This document shows positions 35,603 to 44,794 of a stretch of DNA of 64,000 nt, one piece after another. The stretch is from contig NZ_JAKZGO010000002.1 in assembly GCF_022549785.1 (NCBI RefSeq), positions 342,708 through 406,707 on the forward strand, read 5' to 3'. The first letter of the stretch is position 1. Each line of letters begins with the position of its first letter. Position numbers and translations under genes: made by a program. Source of the DNA: Belliella alkalica. GTDB taxonomy: Bacteria > Bacteroidota > Bacteroidia > Cytophagales > Cyclobacteriaceae. Under the pieces are notes generated by a model. That model saw only the letters and a list, made by a program, of their open reading frames with translations, made no database searches and was not told where the DNA came from.

Positions 35603-37039
35603 TTATAAGTTTTGCAACAATTTAATAATTAAATGGACACCATATGCAGTTCCGTGTTTAGTTTTTGCAAATTCTGAATCACCAAATGCAGTCCCTGCAA
35701 TATCAACATGTGCCCAAGATGAATGGTCTTCAGTAAATGCCTCCAAAAATTTTGCTGCTGTTATCGCTCCAGCAAGTGGTTTTCCATTATAATTTTTTAT
35801 ATCAGCTATTTCACTGTCCATTTCGGATTTGTAACTGTCCCAAAGTGGAAGAGGCCACATTTTTTCTCCTACGGCTTCTCCACTTTCCTGAAGTGCTTCC
35901 GAAAGTGCCTTGTCATTTGTAAATAATGCTGCACAATCATAACCAAAGGTACCAACCGCACTACCCGTTAATGTTGCAAAATCTAATACTGTATCAATTT
36001 TGTAGTTTTTGATCAAGTAGGAGAGACCATCAGCCAAGATCAACCTTCCTTCTGCATCTGTATCGATGACTTCTATTGTTTTACCACTATAGCTTCCGAT
36101 GACATCCGAAGGCAAGAATGAAAGATTATCGACAGCATTTTCCACACATGGGATGATTGCTGTGACATTTACAGATAATTTCAAATCAGCAATTGCCTGC
36201 AATGAACCTAAAACAGCAGCAGCTCCACCCATATCACATTTCATATGAACCATTCCTGCTGTTTTTATATTTAGTCCACCGGTATCAAAAGTAACCCCTT
36301 TACCTACCAGTCCAATATGCTTTTTGGCATCCGAGCTTCTGTATTCTGCAATGATAAACTGTGGCGCTCTCTGCACATCACTTCCTTGACTGACTGCCAA
36401 AAACGCTTCCAATCCTATCTCTTTGGCTGCTTTTCTATCCAATACATTTACCGAAAATCCATATTTCTTTCCAGCTTCCTTTGTCCAGTTTGCCAAGTAT
36501 TCTGGAGTAGCCGTGTTTGGTGGAAGATCCACCATTTTCATACTCTCTAACTGTGCCTTTGCAATTTTCTTTGATGATATGGCTAGTTCTTCTGCATTTG
36601 CTATTGTTGTGTAAATGCCTAAAGATACTTTTTCCCAGTCTTTAGATTGTTTTTCGGAATTTTTGAAATGACCCAATCTATATGTCCCCAGATACAAACC
36701 ACTGATTGCAGCCTGAACATGGTTTTCATTCAATTCCTGAGAAAAATAAATGTTTAGATCTGTTGAGATCAAATCAGCTTGTTTGAATGTAACTCTTCTA
36801 AAAGCTGTTTGAATGGATTTGAAATTGGGATTTTTTCCCAAACCTATCAAAATGATGACCTTGTCACTGTTTGGATCTTCAAGAACGAATTGACTATCTT
36901 TTTTTCCAGAGAAAAGATTTTTGGAGACCTTGGAATTTAACAATTCCGTAGGAACAACAATGCCATCTTCATTTTCTAAAAATGGGCAAAGTATGATTCC
37001 CGCAAGTGAAACTGATGACTTTAAAATATTGATTTTCAT
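35603..37039 (-). CDS. pepA: Leucyl aminopeptidase, M17 family
   Basis: A 478-residue cytosolic aminopeptidase read from ATG 37039 (MKINILKSSV); an upstream non-ATG extension to 37111 is less likely. The catalytic domain binds two metals: VGKGVTFDTGGLNIK (about 240-254) with Lys and Asp, MKCDMGGAA, and the signature-like TDAEGRLILADGL (about 323-335). The N-terminal domain is divergent, as usual. It removes N-terminal amino acids from peptides. It lies upstream of and is coupled to the ATP-grasp gene. Confidence 0.92.
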   Translation of the reverse strand: MKINILKSSVSLAGIILCPFLENEDGIVVPTELLNSKVSKNLFSGKKDSQFVLEDPNSDKVIILIGLGKNPNFKSIQTAFRRVTFKQADLISTDLNIYFSQELNENHVQAAISGLYLGTYRLGHFKNSEKQSKDWEKVSLGIYTTIANAEELAISSKKIAKAQLESMKMVDLPPNTATPEYLANWTKEAGKKYGFSVNVLDRKAAKEIGLEAFLAVSQGSDVQRAPQFIIAEYRSSDAKKHIGLVGKGVTFDTGGLNIKTAGMVHMKCDMGGAAAVLGSLQAIADLKLSVNVTAIIPCVENAVDNLSFLPSDVIGSYSGKTIEVIDTDAEGRLILADGLSYLIKNYKIDTVLDFATLTGSAVGTFGYDCAALFTNDKALSEALQESGEAVGEKMWPLPLWDSYKSEMDSEIADIKNYNGKPLAGAITAAKFLEAFTEDHSSWAHVDIAGTAFGDSEFAKTKHGTAYGVHLIIKLLQNL

Positions 37040-37150
37040 CTTTTTTTTGTCTAAATAGTAATTGATTTTCTCGTAAAAAGGCAGATTAGACAGCCTATTT
37101 GATGCTTTCATTGCTCAATAAGGCTCTAGTCAATGCTATCGGATTAGCAT

Positions 37151-38299
37151 TTATAAAGATTTTTCTTCTTGGTCTTTGAAGAATAACCATTCCATAGCTT
37201 TTGGAAACTCATCACTCCAGAAGCTTTCATTATGCTTGCCTTTTTCGTTGATAGACAAGTTTATTTTCATTTTTTCTTTGTTGGCTTCTTGTTTGAGAAG
37301 CTTCTTTTTGAATTTTTTGACATGCTTGATCATGGTTTCGCTTTCGTCACCACCTGCATAAAGGTAGATTTTCGTATCCATAGGCTCGTACATGTCCAAA
37401 AATGAAAACTTGATCTTTGGCAAAACCCAAAGGGAAGGGGAGAAGATCATTAATTTACCATAGACTTCAGGATACATCAATCCACTAAAAATACTTACTA
37501 AACCACCCATTGAACTTCCTCCGATTCCAGTGAATTCCCGTTGTGGTTTGGTTCTGAAATTTTTATCTACAAATGGCTTTAATGTATCAGTTACAAACCT
37601 AATGTATTTTTTTCCTTGCCCTTTGCCAAGGAGTGTGTTTCCTACGTTGTATTCGATTACACGATCTTTTTCTGCATGTTCTATAGCGATGACGATCAGC
37701 TTACCTATACCATAATATGACATTACAGCAAGTTTTTTATCTATTTGCCAATTGCCATAAGCTGCATTTTCATTGAAAAGATTTTGTGCATCTTGAAGAT
37801 ATAGGACTGGGTAGCATTCTTCTGAAATGTCGTAATCGTGTGGCAAAAGAGCCCAGATTTTTCTTGTTTTGTTTAATTGGGGAATTTCAAATTCCTCAGA
37901 AATCAAGTGAATCTTTGGAAGATGCTCTGGTTGAAATGGCAGCCAGTTTTTCCTCCATCTTGGCACATGTGCTTCATGATGTTCCTTGAATTCGGGAATA
38001 ATCCTGTTCAGGGTTTTGTTTCCATACCTATCAATTTCCACTTCCGACCAATCACCTTTTGTGAATTTGTACTCTAAGGGGAAAGAGATCTCAAAATCGG
38101 GAGGGAAAACATAGCTATATTTTCCCTCCTCCAATTTCTTCATTTGGAAATTGTTGTCCTGAGTCAACCAATTATTGAAATTGCCTGAGATAAAGACAGG
38201 TCTGTCGTCGTCCTCGTCTGTAGTTAAAATCAAGGTTAAGCCCTTCTTTTTCGCAGTATCGTTTTCTTCTGTAGGCAAAACCATATAATCTTTAATCAT
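37151..38299 (-). CDS. Esterase with N-terminal early-set domain
   Basis: A 382-residue protein without signal peptide. An N-terminal CBM48-like early-set domain (PVFISGNFNNWLTQDNNF..., about 33-105) is followed by an enterochelin-esterase-type alpha/beta hydrolase. The nucleophile Ser is in GIGGSSMGGLVS (about 262) and the late His in GKHNESFWSDEFP (about 354). WALLPHDYDISEECYPVLYLQDAQN is typical of the fold. Such proteins hydrolyse esters of siderophores or sugars. The substrate is unknown. It precedes pepA on the same strand by 111 bases. Confidence 0.85.
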   Translation of the reverse strand: MIKDYMVLPTEENDTAKKKGLTLILTTDEDDDRPVFISGNFNNWLTQDNNFQMKKLEEGKYSYVFPPDFEISFPLEYKFTKGDWSEVEIDRYGNKTLNRIIPEFKEHHEAHVPRWRKNWLPFQPEHLPKIHLISEEFEIPQLNKTRKIWALLPHDYDISEECYPVLYLQDAQNLFNENAAYGNWQIDKKLAVMSYYGIGKLIVIAIEHAEKDRVIEYNVGNTLLGKGQGKKYIRFVTDTLKPFVDKNFRTKPQREFTGIGGSSMGGLVSIFSGLMYPEVYGKLMIFSPSLWVLPKIKFSFLDMYEPMDTKIYLYAGGDESETMIKHVKKFKKKLLKQEANKEKMKINLSINEKGKHNESFWSDEFPKAMEWLFFKDQEEKSL

Positions 38300-38322
38300 C
38301 GAAATTAATTTGAAAATTAAGC

Positions 38323-38817
38323 TTAAAATCTAACAGGTGAGGTTCTGATCTCTGGTTCTCGGATCATGATATATGACTCTCCTTCTTTAGCATGACAAGC
38401 ATTACATGCTGATGTCAGTGCTCTGAACCCTTTGATGAATTCTTCTTTGTTTTCTTTTTTGATCAATTCTTCCATTGCTGGAAGAGATTCTTTCATAAAG
38501 CTTTCTGCTGATTCTGCTCTTACAGGTCTTCTTTTTAGACCATCCTCTATGGCTTCTATCATGTGCTCCACCTGATGCTCAGCATAACCCCAGTTTTCAT
38601 CCATACCTGCCCAATACAATTCAGAGTATCTATATGACACTTCTACCATTGCCTTGCTGAATCCACCTAATTGATGTGCTACTTCTTCGAATTTCTCTTC
38701 TGAGGTTCCTGCTAACCAGCCTTCAGAACCTACTGCTGTGCTTTTTTCTTCATTTACTGCGGTTTGACAAGAGGCAAGTAGTGCTAGGGCGAATAAGTTT
38801 AGAATTGTTTTTTTCAT
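38323..38817 (-). CDS. Lipoprotein with one haem-c site, cytochrome c'-like
   Basis: A 164-residue lipoprotein (lipobox LLASC, Cys about 17). The rest is strongly helical (VEHMIEAIEDGL, FMKESLPAMEELIKK, EEFIKGFRALTSA), with a single CNACH haem-binding motif near the C-terminus (about residues 143-147). A helix bundle with a late CXXCH is the pattern of cytochromes c' and related small monohaem proteins. It would sit in the periplasm or outer membrane and could bind a gas or pass electrons. The role is inferred. Confidence 0.78.
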   Translation of the reverse strand: MKKTILNLFALALLASCQTAVNEEKSTAVGSEGWLAGTSEEKFEEVAHQLGGFSKAMVEVSYRYSELYWAGMDENWGYAEHQVEHMIEAIEDGLKRRPVRAESAESFMKESLPAMEELIKKENKEEFIKGFRALTSACNACHAKEGESYIMIREPEIRTSPVRF

Positions 38818-38939
38818 TTTTTTATTTGTTTTTAAAGGAAAGCTTGCATCGTAAAAGGTTTAATATTGTTCCTGTGTAAGACATTTTTGTCATTTTTGAA
38901 TGAAGCAATAGACCTGCTTGAATTTTAGCTAGCTTGAAT

Positions 38940-39656
38940 TTAGAACTCTTTTAAATTATTTTTCAGTTGTAAAGTATGTATTGCGGCGACGGCTGCAGTT
39001 TCGGACCTTAACCGACTTTTTCCAAGAGAGCAAGGTAAGAAATGATTGTCAAATGCTAATTGTAATTCTTGTTTTGAAAAATCCCCTTCAGGCCCAATCA
39101 AGACCAAGTATGCATTATCAACTTTTGTTTTGTCAAATAAATGTCTGTCATTTTCCTTATCCACATAAGCAACAAACCTCTGATAGGTGTCAAAGTTTTT
39201 ATCTTGGACCAATTCAGTCATTGGACGGACTGGATTTAATTTCGGAATTCTTGTCTTGAGACTTTGCTTACAGGCTGAAATGATTTTTTTCTCTAAGCGA
39301 TCAAGCTTGAGGTGGCTTCTTTCAGAAAATTCGGACTCCATAAAGGTGATTTCATGTACACCTATTTCGGTCAGTTTTTCTACCATCCATTCCATTCTAT
39401 CAGAATTTTTGGTAGGAGAAATGGCTAAGTGAATATAATAATCATCCTCAGGTGTAAACTCCCTTTCTTCGATTCTGAGTTTTGCTTTTTTTGGATTGGC
39501 TTCTGTGATTACACAGTGAAGCAAACTCCCTTTTCCATTAGTGAAATGAACACGGTCTCCTTGCGTTTTTCTCAGTACTTTGATAAGGTGTTTTGATTCT
39601 TCTGGTTCAAGGTCGAAATGATCTTCGTTAGTGTGTTCGTGGAAAAATAGCTGCAT
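38940..39656 (-). CDS. rsmE: 16S rRNA (uracil1498-N3)-methyltransferase
   Basis: A 238-residue SPOUT methyltransferase that methylates U1498 of 16S rRNA. The N-terminal PUA-like part shows HLIKVLRKTQGDRVHFTNGKGSL (outlined, about 24-46). The knot region has LVLIGPEGDFSKQEL (about 189-203) and the C-terminal SLGKSRLRSETAAVAAIHTLQ (about 211-231) binds S-adenosylmethionine. Length and motifs match RsmE. It is a single gene. Confidence 0.95.
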   Translation of the reverse strand: MQLFFHEHTNEDHFDLEPEESKHLIKVLRKTQGDRVHFTNGKGSLLHCVITEANPKKAKLRIEEREFTPEDDYYIHLAISPTKNSDRMEWMVEKLTEIGVHEITFMESEFSERSHLKLDRLEKKIISACKQSLKTRIPKLNPVRPMTELVQDKNFDTYQRFVAYVDKENDRHLFDKTKVDNAYLVLIGPEGDFSKQELQLAFDNHFLPCSLGKSRLRSETAAVAAIHTLQLKNNLKEF

Positions 39657-39797
39657 TCGTTTCGTGTTTTCTTTGAGCTAAATTAAGTAATGCTTTTGAT
39701 AAGATTAAATGTGTTGCGTAAAATTTAAAGTGTTTTTTTAATAGAAATATTTTAAATACTTAATTCTACGCAAATAGGCATTGCCTAAAAATGAAAA

Positions 39798-39830
39798 AAG
39801 CGTACCCTCGTGAAAGGGTACGCTTATATT
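39798..39830 (-). terminator. Terminator after the DEAD-box helicase gene
   Basis: Stem AAGCGTACCCT/AGGGTACGCTT (39798-39808 and 39815-39825). On the minus strand it is followed by a T-rich stretch. Confidence 0.88.
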
Positions 39831-39846
39831 GCTTTTAGGTTATTGA

Positions 39847-41622
39847 TTAACCTTTAGAAATCTCAATGTTTACAATTTTACCTTTGATGGTATTGTCTCT
39901 CATAACGCTGATCACGTGATCAGCATCTTTTTGAGGTACATCTACAAAAGAGAAGTTGTCAAAAATATCGATTCCACCAATGCTTTTTCCTGGTACGCCA
40001 GTTTCACCAGCGATAGCTCCAACGATATCATTTGGACGGATTCTGTCTTTTGCTCCAACATTGATGAAAAGACGTGCCATTCCTGGCTCTCTTACACCTT
40101 TTTCTCTTGAAGAAGTTCTCTCTCTTCTTGGTGCTCTTTCAGAACGATCAAATCTATCACCACCTCTTTCAGAACGGTCTCTACCAGAGAATCTGTCTCC
40201 TCTTTCGCTTCTTCCTCTTCCTCCAAAGTCTCTTTCACCTCTTCTAGAACCTCTGTCACCACGGTCTCTATCTCTTCCTCCACCTAAATCTAGGCCGAAG
40301 TTTTGATCTTCCATTTCCTTGACAGTTTCGCCCATCTGCATTTTGATTAGACCAAGTGCAACTTGTTCTATTGTCAAACCTTCAGCAAGCATCATTCCGA
40401 TAGTTTCTTCGAAAAGTTGATTGTCTTCTACTTTGTTGATAGAAGCATTTACATCCTTCACCAATGAAGCTTTTTTCAACTCCACCAAGTCAGTTACAGA
40501 AGGGGGATCCATTTTATGGATTGTAGTCTTGATAAATTTCTCAAGATCTCTCAATCTATAAGTATCTTTTCTTCCAGTTACAAAACTCAAAGCCATACCT
40601 GATTTACCAGCTCTACCTGTTCTACCGATTCTGTGAACGTAGTTTTCTTCGTCAAGTGGCAAATCATAATTGAATACTGCTTCCACATCATCCACATCTA
40701 TACCTCTAGCGGCTACATCTGTAGCTACCAATACTGAGCAAGTTCCTTTTCTGAACTTATTCATTACTTTGGTCCTTTGTGCTTGTGAAAGGTCACCATG
40801 AAGTGCTTCTGCCATTATTCCTTTCGAAATCAACGCTTCTGTTACTTCATCTGTAGCTCTTTTTGTATTACAGAATACCACACTTAGTTTGAATTGGTTG
40901 ATGTCCATTAATCTGGCCATCAATTCAATTCTTAAGCTTGGTCTTACTTCATAATAAGCTTGAGAGATATTTTCTACAGTCAATTCTTTTCTCAATACTT
41001 TTACAATCTCAGGATTGGTTTGGTATTTTCTAGTTAAGTCAAGAATTGGCTTAGGCATCGTTGCTGAGAAGAATACAGTTTGTCTTTCTTCTGGCATTGA
41101 GCTCAAAATCGTCTCGATATCATCTCTGAAACCCATATCCAACATCTCATCAGCTTCATCCAATACGATGATACTAACTTGACTTAGGTTAAGAGTTCTT
41201 CTTTGCATGTGGTCCATTATACGACCAGGGGTTCCTACTACAATCTGAACACCTCTCTTAAGGCTTTTGATTTGTCTGTCAATAGACTCACCGCCATAGA
41301 TACATGTGCTGCTGATTCCTCTTTTGTACTTAGATAGTTTGACGATCTCGCCTTCTACCTGTACTGCAAGTTCTCTTGTAGGACAAAGGATCAAAGCTTG
41401 TGGCTTGTTGATCGTTGGATCTACTTGATCTATGATCGGAATACCAAAAGACGCAGTCTTACCAGTTCCGGTTTGAGCTTGTCCGATGACATCTCTGCCA
41501 TCAAGCAAAAGAGGTATAGATTGTGATTGAATAGTAGATGGTTGGGTGTAACCCATATCCTCTACTGCCTTTAGGATTTCTGCTGAAATCCCAAGGTCTG
41601 AGAATGTTAATTCTTGTTCCAT
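39847..41622 (-). CDS. DEAD-box RNA helicase with RGG-type linker
   Basis: A 591-residue helicase of the DeaD/CsdA kind that unwinds RNA duplexes in ribosome assembly and mRNA decay, mainly in the cold. The Q-motif is near GYTQPSTIQSQSIP, Walker A is AQTGTGKT (about 49-56), followed by VLDEADEML, FFSATMP, ARGIDVDDV and HRIGRTGRAG. Residues about 444-510 form an Arg/Gly/Asp-rich disordered linker (GGGRDRDRGDRGSRRG...). The tail is a DbpA-like RNA-binding domain (ARLFINVGAKDRIRP...). The start lies just behind a long leader hairpin (listed). Confidence 0.93.
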   Translation of the reverse strand: MEQELTFSDLGISAEILKAVEDMGYTQPSTIQSQSIPLLLDGRDVIGQAQTGTGKTASFGIPIIDQVDPTINKPQALILCPTRELAVQVEGEIVKLSKYKRGISSTCIYGGESIDRQIKSLKRGVQIVVGTPGRIMDHMQRRTLNLSQVSIIVLDEADEMLDMGFRDDIETILSSMPEERQTVFFSATMPKPILDLTRKYQTNPEIVKVLRKELTVENISQAYYEVRPSLRIELMARLMDINQFKLSVVFCNTKRATDEVTEALISKGIMAEALHGDLSQAQRTKVMNKFRKGTCSVLVATDVAARGIDVDDVEAVFNYDLPLDEENYVHRIGRTGRAGKSGMALSFVTGRKDTYRLRDLEKFIKTTIHKMDPPSVTDLVELKKASLVKDVNASINKVEDNQLFEETIGMMLAEGLTIEQVALGLIKMQMGETVKEMEDQNFGLDLGGGRDRDRGDRGSRRGERDFGGRGRSERGDRFSGRDRSERGGDRFDRSERAPRRERTSSREKGVREPGMARLFINVGAKDRIRPNDIVGAIAGETGVPGKSIGGIDIFDNFSFVDVPQKDADHVISVMRDNTIKGKIVNIEISKG

Positions 41623-41627
41623 GAAAT

Positions 41628-41692
41628 GTTTCCTTACTCTTCTGAACCATGATTTCCTAGAAGCATCCCAAAGTAAGCGACAGTAAGGAAAC
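41628..41692 (-). promoter_or_regulatory. Leader hairpin in front of the helicase start
   Basis: In the mRNA direction, GTTTCCTTACT (41692-41682) is perfectly complementary to AGTAAGGAAAC (41638-41628). The second arm ends five bases before the ATG and contains the purine-rich AAGGAA that could serve as ribosome binding site. A loop of 43 bases separates the arms. Closing the stem would hide the binding site, as in temperature- or autoregulated leaders. Confidence 0.55.
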
Positions 41693-41874
41693 CCACGGTT
41701 AGAAAAATGTTATAATTTTAATTCGGTTGCAAAGGTAGATTTAATTATTTGGAAATGCAATAGTAACTCTAAAGAATTTAGAATATTGTTTAAGTAAAAG
41801 TAATATTTAATGTAAAATGTTTTGCGAAATTCGAATTACTTCTGCGTTTTCATTCTTTTATTTCTAGAAATATC

Positions 41875-42147
41875 CTACATATATTTTGAAGATAGTCCAT
41901 TTACATAAGAAATATATTCTTCTGAAGCTTCTCCTTTTTCTTTACCTAATTCCTTTAACCAAGCATTGTATTTTGCAGCAGCTACAAAGTCAAAACCTCC
42001 AGGCCTCTCTTCTTTGTTGTCTCCAATGGTAGCTTGCTTGTATAAAGCGTATATTTTCAGCAATTCTTCATTGGAAGGTTTGCTTGTGAATTTTTTTGTC
42101 AATGCTGCTGCTTCTTCTAATGTATTTGCGTTCATAGGTAAACTCAT
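41875..42147 (-). CDS. Acyl-CoA-binding protein
   Basis: A 90-residue cytoplasmic protein of the ACBP family that binds long-chain acyl-CoA esters. Signature segments are EEAAALTKKFTSKPSNEELLKIYALYKQATIGD (helices 1-2, about 9-42), RPGGFDFVAAAKYNAWLKELG (about 47-67) and EEYISYVNGL (about 75-84). The fold is a four-helix bundle. The start is given as ATG 42147; ATG 42135 is an equal alternative. Confidence 0.9.
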   Translation of the reverse strand: MSLPMNANTLEEAAALTKKFTSKPSNEELLKIYALYKQATIGDNKEERPGGFDFVAAAKYNAWLKELGKEKGEASEEYISYVNGLSSKYM

Positions 42148-42360
42148 TGGTTGGGTGCGAGTTTCCAAATATAGAAAAGTTAAAGGTTTTTTAAAATCTA
42201 AAGGAAAAAAATCAATTATTAAAAGTCAATTGTTAACAGAAAGGATAGCTTTTCCTATCATGTCTTGTGACTCCATAAGACATATGCGGGGTATTATGAT
42301 AAATAACTTTTGTAAGTGGTGGTAAAAGAAGGTCAGCCAGGACACAGGCCTTGGGGTAAA

Positions 42361-42399
42361 AAAAAGTCCCAAGACAATTTTGCCTTGGGACTTTTTTAA
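42361..42399 (-). terminator. Terminator after gltA
   Basis: Stem AAGTCCCAAG/CTTGGGACTT (42364-42373 and 42384-42393) with A- and T-runs on the outside. It lies just behind the stop of the citrate synthase gene. Confidence 0.9.
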
Positions 42400-42417
42400 A
42401 ATTGACAAATGAGTTTT

Positions 42418-43707
42418 TTAGCCTCTTTTGTTCATTGAAACATACTCTCTTTCAGTCGCTCCTGTATATACTTGACGAGGTCTTCCGATTGGCTCGTTGT
42501 TTTCTCTCATTTCTTTCCATTGTGCGATCCAGCCTGGTAGTCTTCCTATAGCAAACATCACTGTAAACATATCTGTAGGAATTCCCAACGCTCTGTAAAT
42601 AATTCCGGAATAGAAGTCTACGTTTGGATATAGATTTCTATCAATGAAGTATTGGTCACTCAAAGCCGCTTCTTCTAGTTCTTTGGCAATGTCTAAGATT
42701 GGATCGTTCACCCCTAATTTGGCAAGGACATCATCAGCAGCTTTTTTGATGATTTTGGCACGTGGATCGAAGTTTTTGTAAACTCTATGTCCAAAGCCCA
42801 TCAATCTGAATGGATCGTTTTTATCTTTAGCCTTGTCGATGAATTTTTTAGTGTCACCACCATCAGCTTTGATCTCTTCTAGCATTTCAATCACAGCTTG
42901 GTTTGCACCACCATGAAGTGGTCCCCAAAGAGCATTAATACCTGCAGAAATTGAAGCATATATACTTGCTTGTGATGATCCTACCATTCTTACCGTAGAG
43001 GTAGAACAGTTTTGTTCGTGATCGGCATGTAGGATTAACAATTGATCCAAAGCTTTCGCTACTACTGGGTCAGCATCATATCCTTCAGCAGGAAGTGCAA
43101 ACATCATCTTCAGGAAGTTGGAACAATAATCCAAGCTATTGTCTGGATAATTTACTGGATGTCCCACTTTGTTTTTGAATGCCCAAGCAGCAAAAGTTGG
43201 GATTTTTGCCAACAATCTGATGATGCTAAGATTGACAGCTTCTTCATTTCTGGTAGGATCCAGTGATTCTGGATAAAAAGCAGTCAATGAACAAATCAAC
43301 GAAGATAATACACCCATAGGATGGGAGCGAGAAGGAAAACCATCAAGAATTTTCTTGATATCCTCGTGCACCAAAGTATGTGTAGTAATTTCTCTTGTGA
43401 ATTTTTCGTACTCTTTTTGACTAGGAAGGTCACCGTAAATTAGTAAATAGGCAACTTCCAAAAATGATGATTTTTCTGCAAGCTCTTCGATTCCATATCC
43501 TCTATATTTAAGAATACCATTTTCACCATCCAAATAAGTGATTGCACTTGACGTGGATCCTGTATTTTTGAATCCCGGGTCTATTGTAATAAGACCAGTT
43601 TGGCCTCTCAATTTTGCAATATCAATAGCCTTTTCGTTTTCTGTACCTTCAATTACTGGAAGTTCGTACTCTTTTCCTCCATATGATAACTTAGCTGTTT
43701 CGGACAT
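42418..43707 (-). CDS. gltA: Citrate synthase
   Basis: A 429-residue enzyme condensing oxaloacetate and acetyl-CoA to citrate at the entry of the TCA cycle. It is the long, Gram-negative type, with an N-terminal beta domain (KAIDIAKLRGQTGLITIDPGF). Active-site residues are His in GPLHGGANQAV (about 268), His in GFGHRVYKNFDPRA (about 309) and Asp in NVDFYSGIIY (about 365). HADHEQNCSTSTVR is the family signature region. It is a single gene with its own terminator. Confidence 0.96.
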   Translation of the reverse strand: MSETAKLSYGGKEYELPVIEGTENEKAIDIAKLRGQTGLITIDPGFKNTGSTSSAITYLDGENGILKYRGYGIEELAEKSSFLEVAYLLIYGDLPSQKEYEKFTREITTHTLVHEDIKKILDGFPSRSHPMGVLSSLICSLTAFYPESLDPTRNEEAVNLSIIRLLAKIPTFAAWAFKNKVGHPVNYPDNSLDYCSNFLKMMFALPAEGYDADPVVAKALDQLLILHADHEQNCSTSTVRMVGSSQASIYASISAGINALWGPLHGGANQAVIEMLEEIKADGGDTKKFIDKAKDKNDPFRLMGFGHRVYKNFDPRAKIIKKAADDVLAKLGVNDPILDIAKELEEAALSDQYFIDRNLYPNVDFYSGIIYRALGIPTDMFTVMFAIGRLPGWIAQWKEMRENNEPIGRPRQVYTGATEREYVSMNKRG

Positions 43708-43982
43708 AGGTTGATTATATTTATTAGTTTATTGATTTCTATTTAAGTATTAACTGATTTGAGTGGCTTAAGTTAGTAAAAACGAGTGTTATTTACATGA
43801 TTATTCATATTAGCGGTCATATATGCGTAATAACTTTGCCATTAAATAAATACTGAACAATGCGTTTTTTTTTGAATATTTTCTGCAAATAAACAGTTTT
43901 GTAACTCAAGATAAAAACAATAGCTATCGGTTTCGAAATAATATACTGTTTTCAATTGGTAAATTTGCTATATTTTTTTAGC
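43708..43982. other. Intergenic region between the bacilliredoxin end and gltA start
   Basis: About 275 AT-rich bases upstream of gltA (minus strand) holding its promoter. No ORF or repeat is seen. Confidence 0.5.
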
Positions 43983-44006
43983 AAAAAAAAATGCCCCGAA
44001 GGGCAA
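43983..44006 (-). terminator. Terminator of the suf operon
   Basis: Stem TGCCC/GGGCA (43992-43996 and 44001-44005), with a nine-base A-run on the plus strand that becomes a T-run after the hairpin on the minus strand. It directly follows the bacilliredoxin gene. Confidence 0.82.
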
Positions 44007-44009
44007 ATA

Positions 44010-44429
44010 TTATTTACAGAAGTGCTCAAATACTTCAACTAAATGATCACCGATCATTTGAGCATTGCGGCCTTCAATATGGTGTCTTTCGATAAAATGT
44101 ACCAATTCACCATCCTTGAAAAGAGCCATTGCTGGAGAAGATGGAGGGTATGGTAATACTATCTCTCTGAATTTTGATACTGCAGATACATCATTGCCCG
44201 CAAATACTGTAGCCAATGAAGTCGGTTTGGCAGAGCTTTTGTCCAAGGCATACCTTACACCTGGTCTCGCAGCACCTGCAGCACAACCACAAACTGAATT
44301 TACTACCACAAAAGTAGTTCCTTTGTGATCTTTAAGGTGACTTACCACATCTTCGTCGGTTCTGAATTCCTGAAAACCAACATCAGTTAATTCTGCACGC
44401 ATCGGTGCAATTAAATCCTCTGGATACAT
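44010..44429 (-). CDS. Bacilliredoxin (BrxA/BrxB family)
   Basis: A 139-residue thioredoxin-fold protein of the YphP/YqiW family. The CGC active site is at residues 47-49 in VNSVCGCAAGAARPG, and the later part shows PPSSPAMALFKDGELVHFIERHHIEGRN. In Firmicutes these proteins remove bacillithiol from protein thiols. It is the last gene of the suf operon (19 bases after the DUF59 gene), which suggests a link between thiol repair and Fe-S assembly. Bacillithiol use by this organism is an inference. Confidence 0.92.
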   Translation of the reverse strand: MYPEDLIAPMRAELTDVGFQEFRTDEDVVSHLKDHKGTTFVVVNSVCGCAAGAARPGVRYALDKSSAKPTSLATVFAGNDVSAVSKFREIVLPYPPSSPAMALFKDGELVHFIERHHIEGRNAQMIGDHLVEVFEHFCK

Positions 44430-44448
44430 ATATTTTTTATTTAAATTT

Positions 44449-44790
44449 TTAAAGAAAACCTAATTCAAGCTTTGCAGCATCAGACATCATGTCTTGAGAA
44501 TAAGGAGGATCAAATGTCAACTCCAATTCCACATGGTTGATGCCTTGAATCTGTTGTATTTTGTCTTTGATCTCACTAGGAATAAATTCCGCAGATGGAC
44601 AATTTGGAGACGTAAGCGTCATCAACACAAACACATTGTTGACAGGATAAATGCTGATTTCATAGATCAATCCTAGTTCGTAAACGTCCACAGGAATTTC
44701 TGGATCATAGACTTGTTTGATGGCTGTGATAACTTTTTCTTTCAACTCCTGAGATGGAATCTCTACCATATTATTGTTGGTATCAGACAT
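44449..44790 (-). CDS. DUF59/MIP18-type Fe-S assembly protein (SufT-like)
   Basis: A 113-residue protein of the MIP18 (DUF59) family that helps mature Fe-S proteins. Diagnostic parts are VYDPEIPVDVYELGLIYEI (about 27-45) and the conserved Cys in LTSPNCPSAEFIP (about 64). It lies 4 bases after sufE, as commonly seen in Bacteroidota suf clusters. The exact name (SufT or PaaD-like) is uncertain. Confidence 0.9.
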   Translation of the reverse strand: MSDTNNNMVEIPSQELKEKVITAIKQVYDPEIPVDVYELGLIYEISIYPVNNVFVLMTLTSPNCPSAEFIPSEIKDKIQQIQGINHVELELTFDPPYSQDMMSDAAKLELGFL

Positions 44791-44794
44791 ATTT

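Noticed and set aside
40092..40283. Glu-rich open frame inside the helicase gene
   Set aside because: It is the other-frame reading of the Arg/Gly-rich linker and is explained by its codon bias.
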